Origin: Variovorax sp. 54
GTDB taxonomy: Bacteria > Pseudomonadota > Gammaproteobacteria > Burkholderiales > Burkholderiaceae_C
Direction of reading: 5' to 3'
Length of the DNA stretch: 64,000 nucleotides
Assembly: GCF_002754375.1 (NCBI RefSeq)
Contig: NZ_PEFF01000001.1
Location: forward strand, 1,612,001 to 1,676,000
Position numbers and translations under genes: made by a program. Each line of letters begins with the position of its first letter. The first letter of the stretch is position 1. Shown one piece after another: positions 36,363 to 45,123 of the stretch. The notes below the pieces were generated by a model. The model was not told the origin of the DNA. It saw only the letters and a program-made list of their open reading frames with translations, and ran no database searches.

Positions 36363-37259
36363 TTACCAGAAAATCCAGAGGGCGAGGCCGCCGAAGATCG
36401 TCCACTTCACTAGGTAGTACGCGCGCTTGTCCCAGGCCTTCAGGCGCTTGCCGACCACGCGGATCTGGTAGATGTACTTGAAGGCGCGGTTCAGGCCGCC
36501 CGTCTTGTCGCCCGCGTCGTTGGGCGAGGCAGCAGCGGCCAGCAGGTTCTTCGCGAACCAGCGGTTCACGGCGCTGGCCCAGCGGTACTTCAGCGGGCGC
36601 TCGATGTCGCAGAACAGGATCACGCGGTCGTGGTCGGTGGTGTTCTCGGCGTAGTGGATGTAGGTTTCGTCGAACACCACGGCCTCGCCGTCGCGCCAGT
36701 GGTAGCGCTGGCCGTCCACGTCGATGTAGCAGCCCTCGACGCCCGGCGTCCACAGGCCCAGGTGATAACGCAGCGAACCCGCAAACGGGTCGCGGTGGCG
36801 CACGAGGCGGCTGCCCGGGGGCAGCTCGGCGAACATCGCGGCCTTGATGGTGCCGATGCCTTTGAGCAGTTCGGTGGTGCGCGGGCACAGCACGGCGGCC
36901 GAGGGGTGCGCCTCGTCGTACCACTTCAGGTAGAAGCGCTTCCAGCCGCTCTTGAAGAAGGAGTTGAAGCCCACGTCGTTGAACTGGCTCGAGGCCTTGA
37001 TGCTGCCGCCGTTGCGCATGGCGAGCGCTTCTTCGCGGATGACTTCCCAGTTTTCCTCGAGGATGCGCATCTCGGGGAACTCGGCAGGCGACAGGTACGG
37101 CGTACCGGGCACCTTCGAGAAAAGGTACATGAAGACGTTCAGCGGCGCCAGGAAGGTCGAGTGATCAGAGAGCTGTCTGAAGAACCTGTGCCGGACCTGG
37201 CCACGGAAGTGAACGTAGAGTGCGCTGAGCACGAAGATGGCAAGAATGACCCACTTCAT
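36363..37259 (-). CDS. lpxO: Aspartyl/asparaginyl beta-hydroxylase family, LpxO-like
   Basis: 298 residues with an N-terminal membrane anchor (VILAIFVLSALYVHF) and a hydrophobic C-terminus (IFGGLALWIFW). The Fe(II)/2-oxoglutarate site is seen in GSRLVRHRDPFAGSLRYHLG (H-x-D) and FDETYIHYAENTTDHDRVIL (distal His, then Arg for 2-oxoglutarate). LpxO hydroxylates the 2-position of a secondary acyl chain in lipid A. It lies 93 nt downstream of an RR-HK pair on the same strand, so it is a likely target. Confidence 0.88.
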   Translation of the reverse strand: MKWVILAIFVLSALYVHFRGQVRHRFFRQLSDHSTFLAPLNVFMYLFSKVPGTPYLSPAEFPEMRILEENWEVIREEALAMRNGGSIKASSQFNDVGFNSFFKSGWKRFYLKWYDEAHPSAAVLCPRTTELLKGIGTIKAAMFAELPPGSRLVRHRDPFAGSLRYHLGLWTPGVEGCYIDVDGQRYHWRDGEAVVFDETYIHYAENTTDHDRVILFCDIERPLKYRWASAVNRWFAKNLLAAAASPNDAGDKTGGLNRAFKYIYQIRVVGKRLKAWDKRAYYLVKWTIFGGLALWIFW

Positions 37260-37326
37260 TGGTGAAAGTGTCCTGTAGACGAGCGCCGGGGGAGCTGGCT
37301 AGTGTAATTCCTCGCCCTGAAACGAG

Positions 37327-37357
37327 CCTGACCGGGGCCTTTCCCCGGGGGCTCAGG
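37327..37357 (-). terminator. Possible hairpin after the second histidine kinase gene
   Basis: Arms CCTGACCGGGG (37327-37337) and CCCCGG plus TCAGG (37343-37357) form a GC-rich hairpin overlapping the kinase stop codon. The following minus-strand sequence (CTCGTTTCAGG) lacks a T-run, so it may attenuate rather than terminate before lpxO. Confidence 0.35.
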
Positions 37358-38792
37358 TGGTGCAGACAAGCAAAGGCTGCGGCACGTCGGCCTGCGCCAG
37401 CGGCAGCCGCACCCTGGCCCGCAAGCCCCCGCCCAGGGCCTCGTCGAGCACGACGCTGCCGCCGTGCCGGTCGACCACCGACTTGACGATGGCCAGGCCC
37501 AGCCCGCTGCCGCTTTGCGTCTGGTCGGGGTTGCGGAAGAAGCGGTCGAACACGCGCTCGCGCAGCGCGGGCGGAATGCCCGGCCCGGTGTCGGCCACGG
37601 TCAGCAGCGCCTGGGCGCCGTCGCGCGCCACATGCACCGTCACGGTGGCGCCGCAGGGGCTGTACTTGATCGCGTTGTCGATCAGGTTGTCGATCATCGA
37701 GACCAGGCTCTCGCGCTCGCCGAGCACGGGCACCGGCGCGGCGTCGTCGCACATCAGTTCGAGCTCCACGCCGCGCGCACGCGCCAGGCCCTCGATCATG
37801 GCCAGCCGGTCCTGCACCAGGCCGTCGAGCGACATCATCACCGGCAGCGCGTTGGTGGAAACGGCGTCGCTGCGCATGAGCTGCAGCAGCTGCCCCACCA
37901 GCCGGGCCGCCCGGTCGTTGCTGCGCAGCAGGTTGGCCATGAGTTCGCGCTGGCCCTCGTCGGTGCTCTGCTCTTTCAGCGCCTCGACGTTCACGCGCAT
38001 GGCCGCCAGCGGCGTGCGCAGCTCGTGCGCGGCGTCGGCGATCAGGCTGCGCTCGCGCGTGGTGCTGTCCTGCACCCGCACCAGCAGGCTGTTGATGCTC
38101 TGCACCAGCGGCTTGAGCTCCTTGTGCGGCGGCATGTACGACAACGGCGTCAGGTCGTCGGGACCGCGCTCGGCGGTTTCGCGGCTCACCTGGCGCCACG
38201 GGCGCAGCGCCAGCCGCACCGACAGCCAGGCGGGAAAAATGAGGAACGGCAGGCTGATCACCAGCGGCAGCAGGTAGTAGCCGCGCGACAGCACGGTGAC
38301 GGCCAGCCGCCACACGCTGGGCTCGGCCAGCACCACGCGGATGTCGCCGACGGGCGAGACCACCGTGCGCGCACGCCACTCGCGACCGCCCGCGACCAGC
38401 ATCTCGTTGCGATCAGGCACGGAGTTCAGCAGCACAGGCACACCGGCGCGCGAGTTGTAGATCAGCTTGCCGTGCTGCCACACCTGCATGACCCCCAAGG
38501 CGTCCTTGGAATCGTCGCCGTCGCTGAACGCTTCGATCAGCGCGGCATCGAGGGCCTCGAGCGCTTGCCGCTGCTGCTCGGGACGGTCCGGCATGTTCTC
38601 CACGATGACAATTGCCGCCCGGAAGACCTCGGCGAACCTGAGCAACCCGGGATCTTTGTACGAGTCGTACAGCAGCAGCCCCACGGCCGAGGTCCACAGC
38701 AGCGCGACCACGGCCATCTGCGCCACCAGCAGGCGGCGCATCAGGGACGGCTGGTTCCAGTTCTTCCAGCCCCGCGCCAGCCGGCGCATCAT
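37353..38792 (-). CDS. Two-component sensor histidine kinase
   Basis: 479 residues from MMRRLARGWKNW at 38792, overlapping the regulator stop by 4 nt. Membrane segments lie near 20-40 and 170-195 with a periplasmic sensor between. The H-box is SLIADAAHELRTPLAAMRVN, N-box MIDNLIDNAIKYSPCG, G1 VADTGPGIPPALRERVF, then FFRNPDQTQSGSGLGLAIVK. Length and architecture fit QseC/PhoQ/PmrB-like kinases. Its partner is the upstream OmpR-family regulator, and lpxO follows. Confidence 0.92.
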   Translation of the reverse strand: MMRRLARGWKNWNQPSLMRRLLVAQMAVVALLWTSAVGLLLYDSYKDPGLLRFAEVFRAAIVIVENMPDRPEQQRQALEALDAALIEAFSDGDDSKDALGVMQVWQHGKLIYNSRAGVPVLLNSVPDRNEMLVAGGREWRARTVVSPVGDIRVVLAEPSVWRLAVTVLSRGYYLLPLVISLPFLIFPAWLSVRLALRPWRQVSRETAERGPDDLTPLSYMPPHKELKPLVQSINSLLVRVQDSTTRERSLIADAAHELRTPLAAMRVNVEALKEQSTDEGQRELMANLLRSNDRAARLVGQLLQLMRSDAVSTNALPVMMSLDGLVQDRLAMIEGLARARGVELELMCDDAAPVPVLGERESLVSMIDNLIDNAIKYSPCGATVTVHVARDGAQALLTVADTGPGIPPALRERVFDRFFRNPDQTQSGSGLGLAIVKSVVDRHGGSVVLDEALGGGLRARVRLPLAQADVPQPLLVCTT

Positions 38793-39472
38793 TTCGATGG
38801 GCTCCGCACCAGCGATTGCGTGTCGATCACGTAGCCGATGCCGCGCACCGTGCGGATGTAGCCCTGCCCGATCTTCTTGCGCAGGTTGGAGATGTGCACC
38901 TCGAGCGAGTTGCTGCCGTTGGCCTGGCCGCCGGGCAGCACCTGCTCTTCCATCACGCGGCGCGTGACCACGCGGCCGGTGCGCTTGAGCAGCAGCGCGA
39001 GCAGGTCGAACTCGCAGCGCGACAGCTCGACCGGCTCGCCGTCGACGATCACGCCGCGCGTGGGCTCGTGCAGCGCCAGGCCGCGCATGCGGATGGTCTC
39101 GTCGTTGAAGCCGTAGCTGCGGCGCGCCAGGGCCCGCACGCGCGACAGCAACTCGGCCAGCGCAAAGGGCTTCACGAGGTAGTCGTCGGCGCCGTCGTCC
39201 AGGCTGCGCAGGCGGTCGTTGAGCGCGTCGCGCGCACTCAGCACCAGCACCGGCAAGATCTGGCGGGTGCGGCGCAGGCGGAACAACAGGTCGAGCCCGT
39301 CGCCGTCGGGCAGGCCCAGGTCGAGCAGCACCATGTCGAAGGCGCCGTTGTCCAGGGTGCGCAAGGCGTCGTCGAGCCTGCGGACCCACACCACATCCAT
39401 GCCCTGGTTGGCGAGCGCAATGCGCACGCCGTTTCCAAGATCAAGATCGTCCTCAACAAGCAAAAGATTCAT
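38789..39472 (-). CDS. OmpR-family response regulator
   Basis: 227 residues from MNLLLVEDDLDLGNGVRIAL. Phospho-acceptor Asp in MVLLDLGLPDGDGLDLLFRL (about 51) and KPFALAELLSRVRALARRSY. DNA-binding domain: EPVELSRCEFDLLALLLKRT and NGSNSLEVHISNLRKKIGQG. Upstream of its kinase and followed by lpxO. Three periodic half-sites lie just beyond its start (39543-39582). Confidence 0.93.
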   Translation of the reverse strand: MNLLLVEDDLDLGNGVRIALANQGMDVVWVRRLDDALRTLDNGAFDMVLLDLGLPDGDGLDLLFRLRRTRQILPVLVLSARDALNDRLRSLDDGADDYLVKPFALAELLSRVRALARRSYGFNDETIRMRGLALHEPTRGVIVDGEPVELSRCEFDLLALLLKRTGRVVTRRVMEEQVLPGGQANGSNSLEVHISNLRKKIGQGYIRTVRGIGYVIDTQSLVRSPSK

Positions 39473-39542
39473 GGGGGGATTCCAAGCGAACAAGCCCGGT
39501 TCCGGGAAGTGGCCGAAGTATCTGCCACACGCCGTCGCCCCG

Positions 39543-39582
39543 CTTCAGGAAGCCTTCATGAAGGCTGCAGGGCTTCTTCAGG
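39543..39582 (-). promoter_or_regulatory. Triple periodic half-sites, candidate response-regulator operator
   Basis: CTTCAGG (39543-39549), CTTCATG (39554-39560) and CTTCAGG (39576-39582) are spaced 11 and 22 bp apart. Overlapping them is the perfect palindrome AGCCTTCATGAAGGCT (39551-39566). Spacing by helical turns upstream of an OmpR-type regulator suggests tandem binding or autoregulation. Confidence 0.45.
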
Positions 39583-39637
39583 TGGCATGCCCACACTGCA
39601 AGGCTTCTACTTTCTTCTTCATGCCTGGAGCATCGAC

Positions 39638-40786
39638 GTGTCTCGCCCCTCACCTTCCACGGCTCGCCCCCACTGGGCGAACCCGCTTCACTTCCAGCGC
39701 CGCGACCTGCTGCGCGCCGTGCTCTTCGGCAGCGCGGCCGGGCTGGCGGCCTGCGGCGGCGGAGGCGACAACGTCGGCACCGCGCCCGCCCCCATCGGCA
39801 ACGACAAACCCGTGGCAGCCACCGACCGCCGCGTGAAGGTGTCGACCACACCCGAGGTCTCGCTGCAGGTGCGCGACTGGCAGCGCCCCGGCGGCCCCGA
39901 CGCCTCGGGCCCCGTGATCGTGCTGCTGGCCGGGCTCGGCGGCAACGCACGCTGCTTCGACAGCCTGGCGCCCGCGCTCGTCACGGCCGGCGCCGCCTCG
40001 CGCGTGGTCGCGGTCAGCCGGCGCGGCTACGGCCTCTCGGACAAGCCGCTGCCGGTGGCCAACGCCACGCAGCACTACGAGGTCGACACGCTGGTCGACG
40101 ACCTGGCCGCACTGTGCGACGCGCTCGGCCTCACGCGCGTGGTGCTCGGCGGCCATTCGATCGCGGGCAACGAGCTGACGCGTTTTGCGAGCCGCTTCCC
40201 CGACCATGTGCGCGGCCTCGTGTACCTCGATACCACCTTCGACTACACGAAGGACGCCGACACCGGCGGCGAAGACCCGCCGATGAACCGCCAGCTCGAC
40301 GAGCCCGCGCCCACGCCCGACGACGGCCGCTCGATGAAGGCAGCCATCGCCTACCTGCGGCGCAAGTCGAAGAACTGGTGGCCGGCACTCGAAGCCAACC
40401 TGCACGACGCGCTCGACGAGCAGGCCGACGGCAGCGTGCGCCCGAACACGCCCGACGCCGTGGAAACCGCGATGGACACCGCAGCCCACCGCTTCTCGCC
40501 CGACTACCGGCCGGTGCGCGCCCCGGCGCTGGTGGTGACCGCGCTGCCGCTCGACCAGCGCGACCTGTTCCCCTGGCTCGAACGCCCGTTGGATGCGCAG
40601 ACCGGCAAGGACGCCGCCGACTTCCTGCGCATCTTCCGCCGCGTGCGCCGCGCCGACGCCGACCGCCTCGTGGCCGCGCTGGACACGCCGCACCGGCTCA
40701 CGCTGGACCACTGCAACCACACCGACTTCTTCATCGAACGCGAGACCGAGGTGGTGCGCGCGATCCAGTCGATGCGGTGGGCTTGA
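39638..40786 (+). CDS. Alpha/beta hydrolase, probable lipoprotein
   Basis: 382 residues from a GTG at 39638 with GGAG 7 nt upstream. The N-terminus FQRRDLLRAVLFGSAAGLAA ends at a cysteine (lipobox L-A-A-C near residue 39), giving a twin-arginine-like or Sec lipoprotein signal. The hydrolase has LLAGLGGNARCFDSL, SRRGYGLSDKPL, a nucleophile elbow LGGHSIAGNE, and a C-terminal LDHCNHTDFFIE that may supply His. It is divergent from the response regulator. The substrate is unknown. Confidence 0.83.
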   Translation: MSRPSPSTARPHWANPLHFQRRDLLRAVLFGSAAGLAACGGGGDNVGTAPAPIGNDKPVAATDRRVKVSTTPEVSLQVRDWQRPGGPDASGPVIVLLAGLGGNARCFDSLAPALVTAGAASRVVAVSRRGYGLSDKPLPVANATQHYEVDTLVDDLAALCDALGLTRVVLGGHSIAGNELTRFASRFPDHVRGLVYLDTTFDYTKDADTGGEDPPMNRQLDEPAPTPDDGRSMKAAIAYLRRKSKNWWPALEANLHDALDEQADGSVRPNTPDAVETAMDTAAHRFSPDYRPVRAPALVVTALPLDQRDLFPWLERPLDAQTGKDAADFLRIFRRVRRADADRLVAALDTPHRLTLDHCNHTDFFIERETEVVRAIQSMRWA

Positions 40787-40793
40787 TCTTTCC

Positions 40794-41672
40794 TTACTGC
40801 CGCAGCAGCTTGATCAGCGCCGCGAGCTCCTCGCCGCCAAGCCCCGCCGCATCGGCGCGCCGGAACAGGCCTGCGGCGAAGGTCGGGAACTCGGTGTTGA
40901 TGCCGGCCTCTTGCGCGGTCTGCAGGATGCGCTGCGTGGCCTCGACCGAAATGCGCATCGGGCTCTGCGTGATCGTGAAGTCGCCCGACTGGATGACCGC
41001 GCCCTCATGCTGAAGAAAGCCCGCGAAGGTCGGCATGATGCCCGCCACGATGCGACCGAACTCGGCCACGTCGAAGCCTTCGTGCTCGGCGATGCGCGCG
41101 CCGTGCAGGAAGCCGAGCATGGTGCCGTAGATGCTGGAGAGCGTGGCGAGGTCCATGGCCGCGGCCGCGCTGGCCTTCTCGCCCAGGTAGACGATGCCGC
41201 CGGCCAGCACCTTCAGGAAGGGCTCGGCCTCGGCGAACACGGTCTGCGCACCCGACACGAGCAGCGGCGTGTCGGGCCGCCCCAGCTGGTCCGGCGCGGC
41301 CTGGATCGCGCCTTCGAGGTACGCGGCGCCGTGGCGGTGCGCCCAGGCTTCGGCCTCGCGCGCATCTTTCGGGCTGCCGGTGGTGAGCTGCACGAGCAGG
41401 CGGCCGTCCATGGCGGCGGCCACGCCGTCCATCGCAAAGATCGCGTCGGCGGCGCGGTAGTCGTACACGCACATCACGGCCATGCGGCTCGCGCGCAATG
41501 CCTCGGCCGCGCTGCGCGCCAGCACGGCGCCGCGGGCGACCAGCGCGTCGGCCTTGTCGGCCGAGCGGTTCCACAGCGTGACCTTGTAGCCCTGGTCGAG
41601 AAAGAGCCGCGCGATGACGACGCCCATCGCGCCCAGGCCCAGAACCGAAACTTCCTTGTTGGTGTTGCTCAT
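40794..41672 (-). CDS. NAD(P)-dependent oxidoreductase (imine reductase / beta-hydroxyacid dehydrogenase-like)
   Basis: 292 residues with NAD motif VLGLGAMGVVIARLFLDQG and LWNRSADKADALVARG, and the substrate-side segment LLVQLTTGSPKDAREAEAWA. The C-terminal domain is the 6PGDH-like helical bundle. Lys of the beta-hydroxyacid dehydrogenase family (G-x-x-x-K) is not obvious (AAAAMDLATLSSIYG), which favours the imine-reductase-like branch. It is divergent from an HxlR regulator with a shared inverted repeat. Confidence 0.85.
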   Translation of the reverse strand: MSNTNKEVSVLGLGAMGVVIARLFLDQGYKVTLWNRSADKADALVARGAVLARSAAEALRASRMAVMCVYDYRAADAIFAMDGVAAAMDGRLLVQLTTGSPKDAREAEAWAHRHGAAYLEGAIQAAPDQLGRPDTPLLVSGAQTVFAEAEPFLKVLAGGIVYLGEKASAAAAMDLATLSSIYGTMLGFLHGARIAEHEGFDVAEFGRIVAGIMPTFAGFLQHEGAVIQSGDFTITQSPMRISVEATQRILQTAQEAGINTEFPTFAAGLFRRADAAGLGGEELAALIKLLRQ

Positions 41673-41732
41673 GGCAATCCGATGCAGTGGTTGATGACGC
41701 CTGCATCGTAGGAATTACACTTCCATATGGTC

Positions 41733-41759
41733 AAGTACCTACAATAAAGTAAGGTACTT
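41733..41759. promoter_or_regulatory. HxlR operator candidate (inverted repeat)
   Basis: Perfect 8-bp arms AAGTACCT (41733-41740) and AGGTACTT (41752-41759) separated by 11 bp, in the 123-bp AT-rich gap between the reductase and the HxlR gene. Confidence 0.6.
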
Positions 41760-41795
41760 ACCAAATCGGAAGTATTAAAACCAAAGGAGCAACGG

Positions 41796-42149
41796 ATGGC
41801 AGCAAAGAAGCCCTACAACTGCGGCATCGGCCCCGCGTTCGAGGTCATCGGCGGCAAGTGGAAAGCCGTCATCCTGTGGGAGCTGCACCTGCAGCCCTAC
41901 CGCTTCGGCGAGCTGAAGCGGCTGCTGCCCGAGGTCAGCGAGAAGATGCTGATCCAGCAGCTGCGCGAGATGGAAACCGACGGCCTCGTGCACCGCGAGG
42001 TCTTCCACGAAGTGCCGCCGCGCGTCGAGTATTCCGAGACGAAACTCGGCGCCACGCTCAATGCGGCCCTCGGGCCGCTGGCCGATTGGGGCGACCGCTA
42101 TGCCAAGCGCGTGGCGGCGGCGCGCAAGCTGGCCGAAGCGGCGAAGTAG
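41796..42149 (+). CDS. HxlR family transcriptional regulator
   Basis: 117 residues with the family core IGPAFEVIGGKWKAVILWEL, FGELKRLLPEVSEKMLIQQL and a wing HREVFHEVPPRVEYSETKLG. One cysteine near the N-terminus (YNCGIG) is where redox- or aldehyde-sensing HxlR proteins often have their sensor Cys. It is divergent from the reductase at 40794, which it probably controls. Confidence 0.9.
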   Translation: MAAKKPYNCGIGPAFEVIGGKWKAVILWELHLQPYRFGELKRLLPEVSEKMLIQQLREMETDGLVHREVFHEVPPRVEYSETKLGATLNAALGPLADWGDRYAKRVAAARKLAEAAK

Positions 42150-42165
42150 AGAAGAGGCCGCAGCC

Positions 42166-42567
42166 TCAGTCCGCCCAGCCGGTTTCGATTTCCGTTTTGA
42201 CCTCGGTCATGAGCTTGTGGATCGGGCACTTGCCGGCCACGCGCAGCAGCTCCTCGCGCTGCGCCTCCGTCAGGTCGCCGGTCAGGCGCAGGCCCGACTT
42301 CAGGCGGTAGATGCCCTTGCGTTCCTCGCTGTCGTCGCGGTCGACCACGACCTCGATGTCTTCCACCGGAATGCCCTTGCGGCGCGCGTAGAGCAGCACC
42401 GTGAGCGCCTTGCAGGCCGCCAGCGACGCGTCGTACAGGTCGTGCGGTTCGGCGCCGCCGTCGCTGCCGCCGCCCGCGGGCGAGGCATCGACCGGGATCT
42501 CGTGGTTGCGGATCTTGAGGATGTGGCGCGTGCCGGTGGTGCCGTCGCGGCGGATCGAGAGGGTCAT
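42166..42567 (-). CDS. OsmC family peroxiredoxin-like protein
   Basis: 133 residues with both family cysteines, in YDASLAACKALTVLLYARRK (about 52) and LLRVAGKCPIHKLMTEV (about 113). OsmC/Ohr-like proteins reduce organic peroxides or bind thiolated compounds. The EPHDLYDASLAAC motif supports this. It is 31 nt after the GNAT gene (minus strand) and converges with the HxlR gene. A Gly-rich loop (AGGGSDGGAEP) precedes the first Cys. Confidence 0.88.
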   Translation of the reverse strand: MTLSIRRDGTTGTRHILKIRNHEIPVDASPAGGGSDGGAEPHDLYDASLAACKALTVLLYARRKGIPVEDIEVVVDRDDSEERKGIYRLKSGLRLTGDLTEAQREELLRVAGKCPIHKLMTEVKTEIETGWAD

Positions 42568-42598
42568 GCCGATGTCCTTGAAGGGGTGAAGAGAAAGC

Positions 42599-43078
42599 TC
42601 AGGCCAAGTCTTTCACATAGAGGATGGTCGTGAATCCGCTGTGCCATTCGAGATCCGGGTAGCGCCCGGCCTCGCGGTAGCCGAGCGCGCGGTACAGGCC
42701 CTGGCTCTGCGTGTTGAAGGTGTCGGTTTCGAGCCGCGCGAGCGCCACGCCGTCGGCGCGCATGCCGGCTTCGGCAAAGGCCATGAGCGCGCGGGCGATG
42801 CCCTTGCGCTGGTGCGCGGCGGGCACGTGCAGGGCCTGCACGAAGTCGTGTTCCCAGTGCACCATGCCGACCACTTCGCCCTCGAGTTCCGCCACGAAGA
42901 AGGCCGGGCCGCTCTCGTCGATGTAGCCCACGGGCTCGCCGCTGTCGGCATAGGCCTTCGCGGCCTCGGGCGTGAGCTGCGGCAGCCAGGTGCTGGCGAA
43001 GGTGTCCTCGAGGATGGCCTTCACCGCGTCGAAGTCGGCGAGGCACCAGGGCCGGATGTCGATGGCCGCCCCGCTCAC
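42599..43078 (-). CDS. GNAT family N-acetyltransferase
   Basis: 159 residues from a GTG at 43078 that shares GTGA with the upstream Lrp stop. Acetyl-CoA site HVPAAHQRKGIARALMAFAE (about 88-107), preceded by FFVAELEGEVVGMVHWEH and followed by LETDTFNTQSQGLYRALGY. The substrate is unknown. Translational coupling to Lrp suggests amino-acid-linked expression. Confidence 0.85.
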   Translation of the reverse strand: MSGAAIDIRPWCLADFDAVKAILEDTFASTWLPQLTPEAAKAYADSGEPVGYIDESGPAFFVAELEGEVVGMVHWEHDFVQALHVPAAHQRKGIARALMAFAEAGMRADGVALARLETDTFNTQSQGLYRALGYREAGRYPDLEWHSGFTTILYVKDLA

Positions 43079-43542
43079 CGGTCCACCGCCAGCATCAGCG
43101 TTTCCTTGATCTCTTCCATCACCACGTAGCTGTGCGACTCGGCCGCCACCGGCAGCTTCTTCAGGATGTCGCCCAGCAGGTGTCGGTACTCGCTCATGCC
43201 GCTCAGGCGCGCCTTCACGAGGTAGTCGAAGCTGCCCGACACCAGGTGGCACTCGAGCACCTCGGGCATGTGCAGCAGCTCCTGCTTCACCTTGTCGAAC
43301 ACGTCGCCCGACTTGGCCGAGAGCTTGATCTCCACGAACACCAGCAAGGTCTTGCCCAGCGCCTCGGGCGACACGTGCGCGTGGTAGCCGGTGATGACGC
43401 CGTCGCGCTCCATGCGCTTCACGCGCTCGGCGCAGGGCGAGGCCGACAGGCCGATGCGCTCGGCCAGTTCGGTCATGGCAATGCGGCCCTGGCGCTGCAG
43501 CAGGTCGAGGATCTTGCGGTCGATTCGGTCGAGTTCGGGCAT
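43075..43542 (-). CDS. Lrp/AsnC family transcriptional regulator
   Basis: 155 residues. The N-terminal helix-turn-helix is [20 protein letters not shown] through [20 protein letters not shown]. The C-terminal RAM domain has [17 protein letters not shown] and [19 protein letters not shown]. It is divergent from dadA by 128 nt. In relatives this regulator (DadR/Lrp) activates D-amino-acid dehydrogenase in response to alanine. Confidence 0.92.
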   Translation of the reverse strand: MPELDRIDRKILDLLQRQGRIAMTELAERIGLSASPCAERVKRMERDGVITGYHAHVSPEALGKTLLVFVEIKLSAKSGDVFDKVKQELLHMPEVLECHLVSGSFDYLVKARLSGMSEYRHLLGDILKKLPVAAESHSYVVMEEIKETLMLAVDR

Positions 43543-43670
43543 TTCACTCCGCGCGGGGCCTTGGATGGTTTTCGGCAGCGATTTTCACCGCCAAACGCCT
43601 AAAAACAATGGAATCCACTTCATTGTGCACTTTAGATTCACATCATTCCACTCAGATACGCGAATACACC

Positions 43671-44972
43671 ATGAAAGTCATCGTTCTCGGCGGCGGCGTG
43701 ATCGGCACCACCACGGCGTACTACCTCGCGCGCTCCGGCGCCGAGGTCACCTTGCTCGATCGTCAGGCCGGCGCGGCCGAGGAAACGAGCTTCGGCAACG
43801 CCGGCCAAGTGTCGCCCGGCTACTCGACGCCGTGGGCCGCGCCCGGCATTCCGCTGAAGGCGATCAAGTGGATGTTCCAGAAGCACGCGCCGCTGTCGAT
43901 CCGCCCCGACGGCACGCTGTTCCAGCTGCGCTGGATGGCCGCCATGCTGCGCAACTGCTCGCCGGAGCGCTACGCGGTCAACAAGGAACGCATGATGCGC
44001 GTGGCCGAATACAGCCGCGGCTGCCTGCAGCAGCTGCGCGCCGACACCGGCCTGCAGTACGAGCACCGCACCGGCGGCACGCTCCAACTGTTCCGCACGC
44101 AGGCGCAGCTCGACGCGGTGCAGCGCGACATCGCCGTGCTCGAGGAATGCGGCGTGCCTTACGAACTGCTCGACCGCGATGCCCTGGCGCGCGTCGAGCC
44201 CGGCCTGGCCGGTGCGCGCGACCGCCTCACGGGTGGCCTGCGCCTGCCCAACGACGAGACCGGCGACTGCCACCTCTTCACGCGCGGCCTCGCAGAGATC
44301 GCACGCGGCCTGGGCGTGGACTTCCGCTTCGGCCAGACCATCGACGGCCTCGAAACCGACGGCGGCCGCATCACCGGCGTGCGCACCCGCGCCGGCAAGA
44401 TCCTCACGGCCGACCGCTACGTGATGGCCTTCGGCAGCTACTCGCGCGCCGCCATCGCCTCGCTGGGCCTGGACATCCCCGTGTACCCGGTCAAGGGCTA
44501 CTCGCTCACCGTGCCGCTGCTCGACGAATCGCTCGCACCGCAATCGACCGTGCTCGACGAAACCTACAAGGTGGCCGTCACGCGCTTCGACAACCGCATC
44601 CGCGTGGGCGGCATGGCCGAGCTCGGCGGCTTCGACCTGCGCCTGAACCCGGCGCGCCGCGCCACGCTCGAGAAGGTCGTGAGCGACCTGTTCCCGGGCG
44701 GCGACCTGCCGAACGCCAGCTTCTGGACCGGTCTGCGCCCGATGACGCCCGACAGCACGCCCATCGTCGGCGCCACGCGTTACCCCAACCTGTTCCTGAA
44801 CACGGGCCACGGCACGCTGGGCTGGACCATGGCCTGCGGTTCGGGCAAGCTGATTTCCGACCTGGTGACGGGTCAGCGGCCGGAGATTCGCACCGACGGG
44901 TTGGCGATGGACCGCTATGCGCAAGGGCCGTCGCGTTCGGCTCGACCGAATCCGACGACTGCGCCTGCCTGA
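43671..44972 (+). CDS. dadA: D-amino acid dehydrogenase
   Basis: 433 residues from [20 protein letters not shown], an FAD Rossmann motif, then [20 protein letters not shown] typical of DadA. The C-terminal FAD motif is [20 protein letters not shown]. It oxidises D-alanine and others to the keto acid, passing electrons to the respiratory chain. No dadX racemase is nearby. An Lrp gene is divergent. An inverted repeat pair TGGAAT (43609-43614)/ATTCCA (43645-43650) upstream could be part of the Lrp site. Confidence 0.93.
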   Translation: MKVIVLGGGVIGTTTAYYLARSGAEVTLLDRQAGAAEETSFGNAGQVSPGYSTPWAAPGIPLKAIKWMFQKHAPLSIRPDGTLFQLRWMAAMLRNCSPERYAVNKERMMRVAEYSRGCLQQLRADTGLQYEHRTGGTLQLFRTQAQLDAVQRDIAVLEECGVPYELLDRDALARVEPGLAGARDRLTGGLRLPNDETGDCHLFTRGLAEIARGLGVDFRFGQTIDGLETDGGRITGVRTRAGKILTADRYVMAFGSYSRAAIASLGLDIPVYPVKGYSLTVPLLDESLAPQSTVLDETYKVAVTRFDNRIRVGGMAELGGFDLRLNPARRATLEKVVSDLFPGGDLPNASFWTGLRPMTPDSTPIVGATRYPNLFLNTGHGTLGWTMACGSGKLISDLVTGQRPEIRTDGLAMDRYAQGPSRSARPNPTTAPA

Positions 44973-44990
44973 GGCCTTGCGTTCGCTCTT

Positions 44991-45104
44991 GTTCGGGGCG
45001 TGTGCACAGGACACCGGGTACTCCCCTCCGCGAATGTCCCCCGCTTCGCTCCTCCTTGATTTCGCTGCGGGGAGTACGCCGTCGGCGTGATCGCCGCCCC
45101 GAAC
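44991..45104. repeat. Large intergenic inverted-repeat element
   Basis: An outer arm GTTCGGGGCG (44991-45000) matches CGCCCCGAAC (45095-45104) and an inner arm GTACTCCCC (45018-45026) matches GGGGAGTAC (45069-45077). The whole folds into a cruciform-like structure between the convergent dadA and Rieske genes. It looks like a dispersed repeat of this genus, though copies elsewhere cannot be checked here. Confidence 0.6.
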
Positions 45105-45123
45105 AACTACGCCGAAGACGAGC

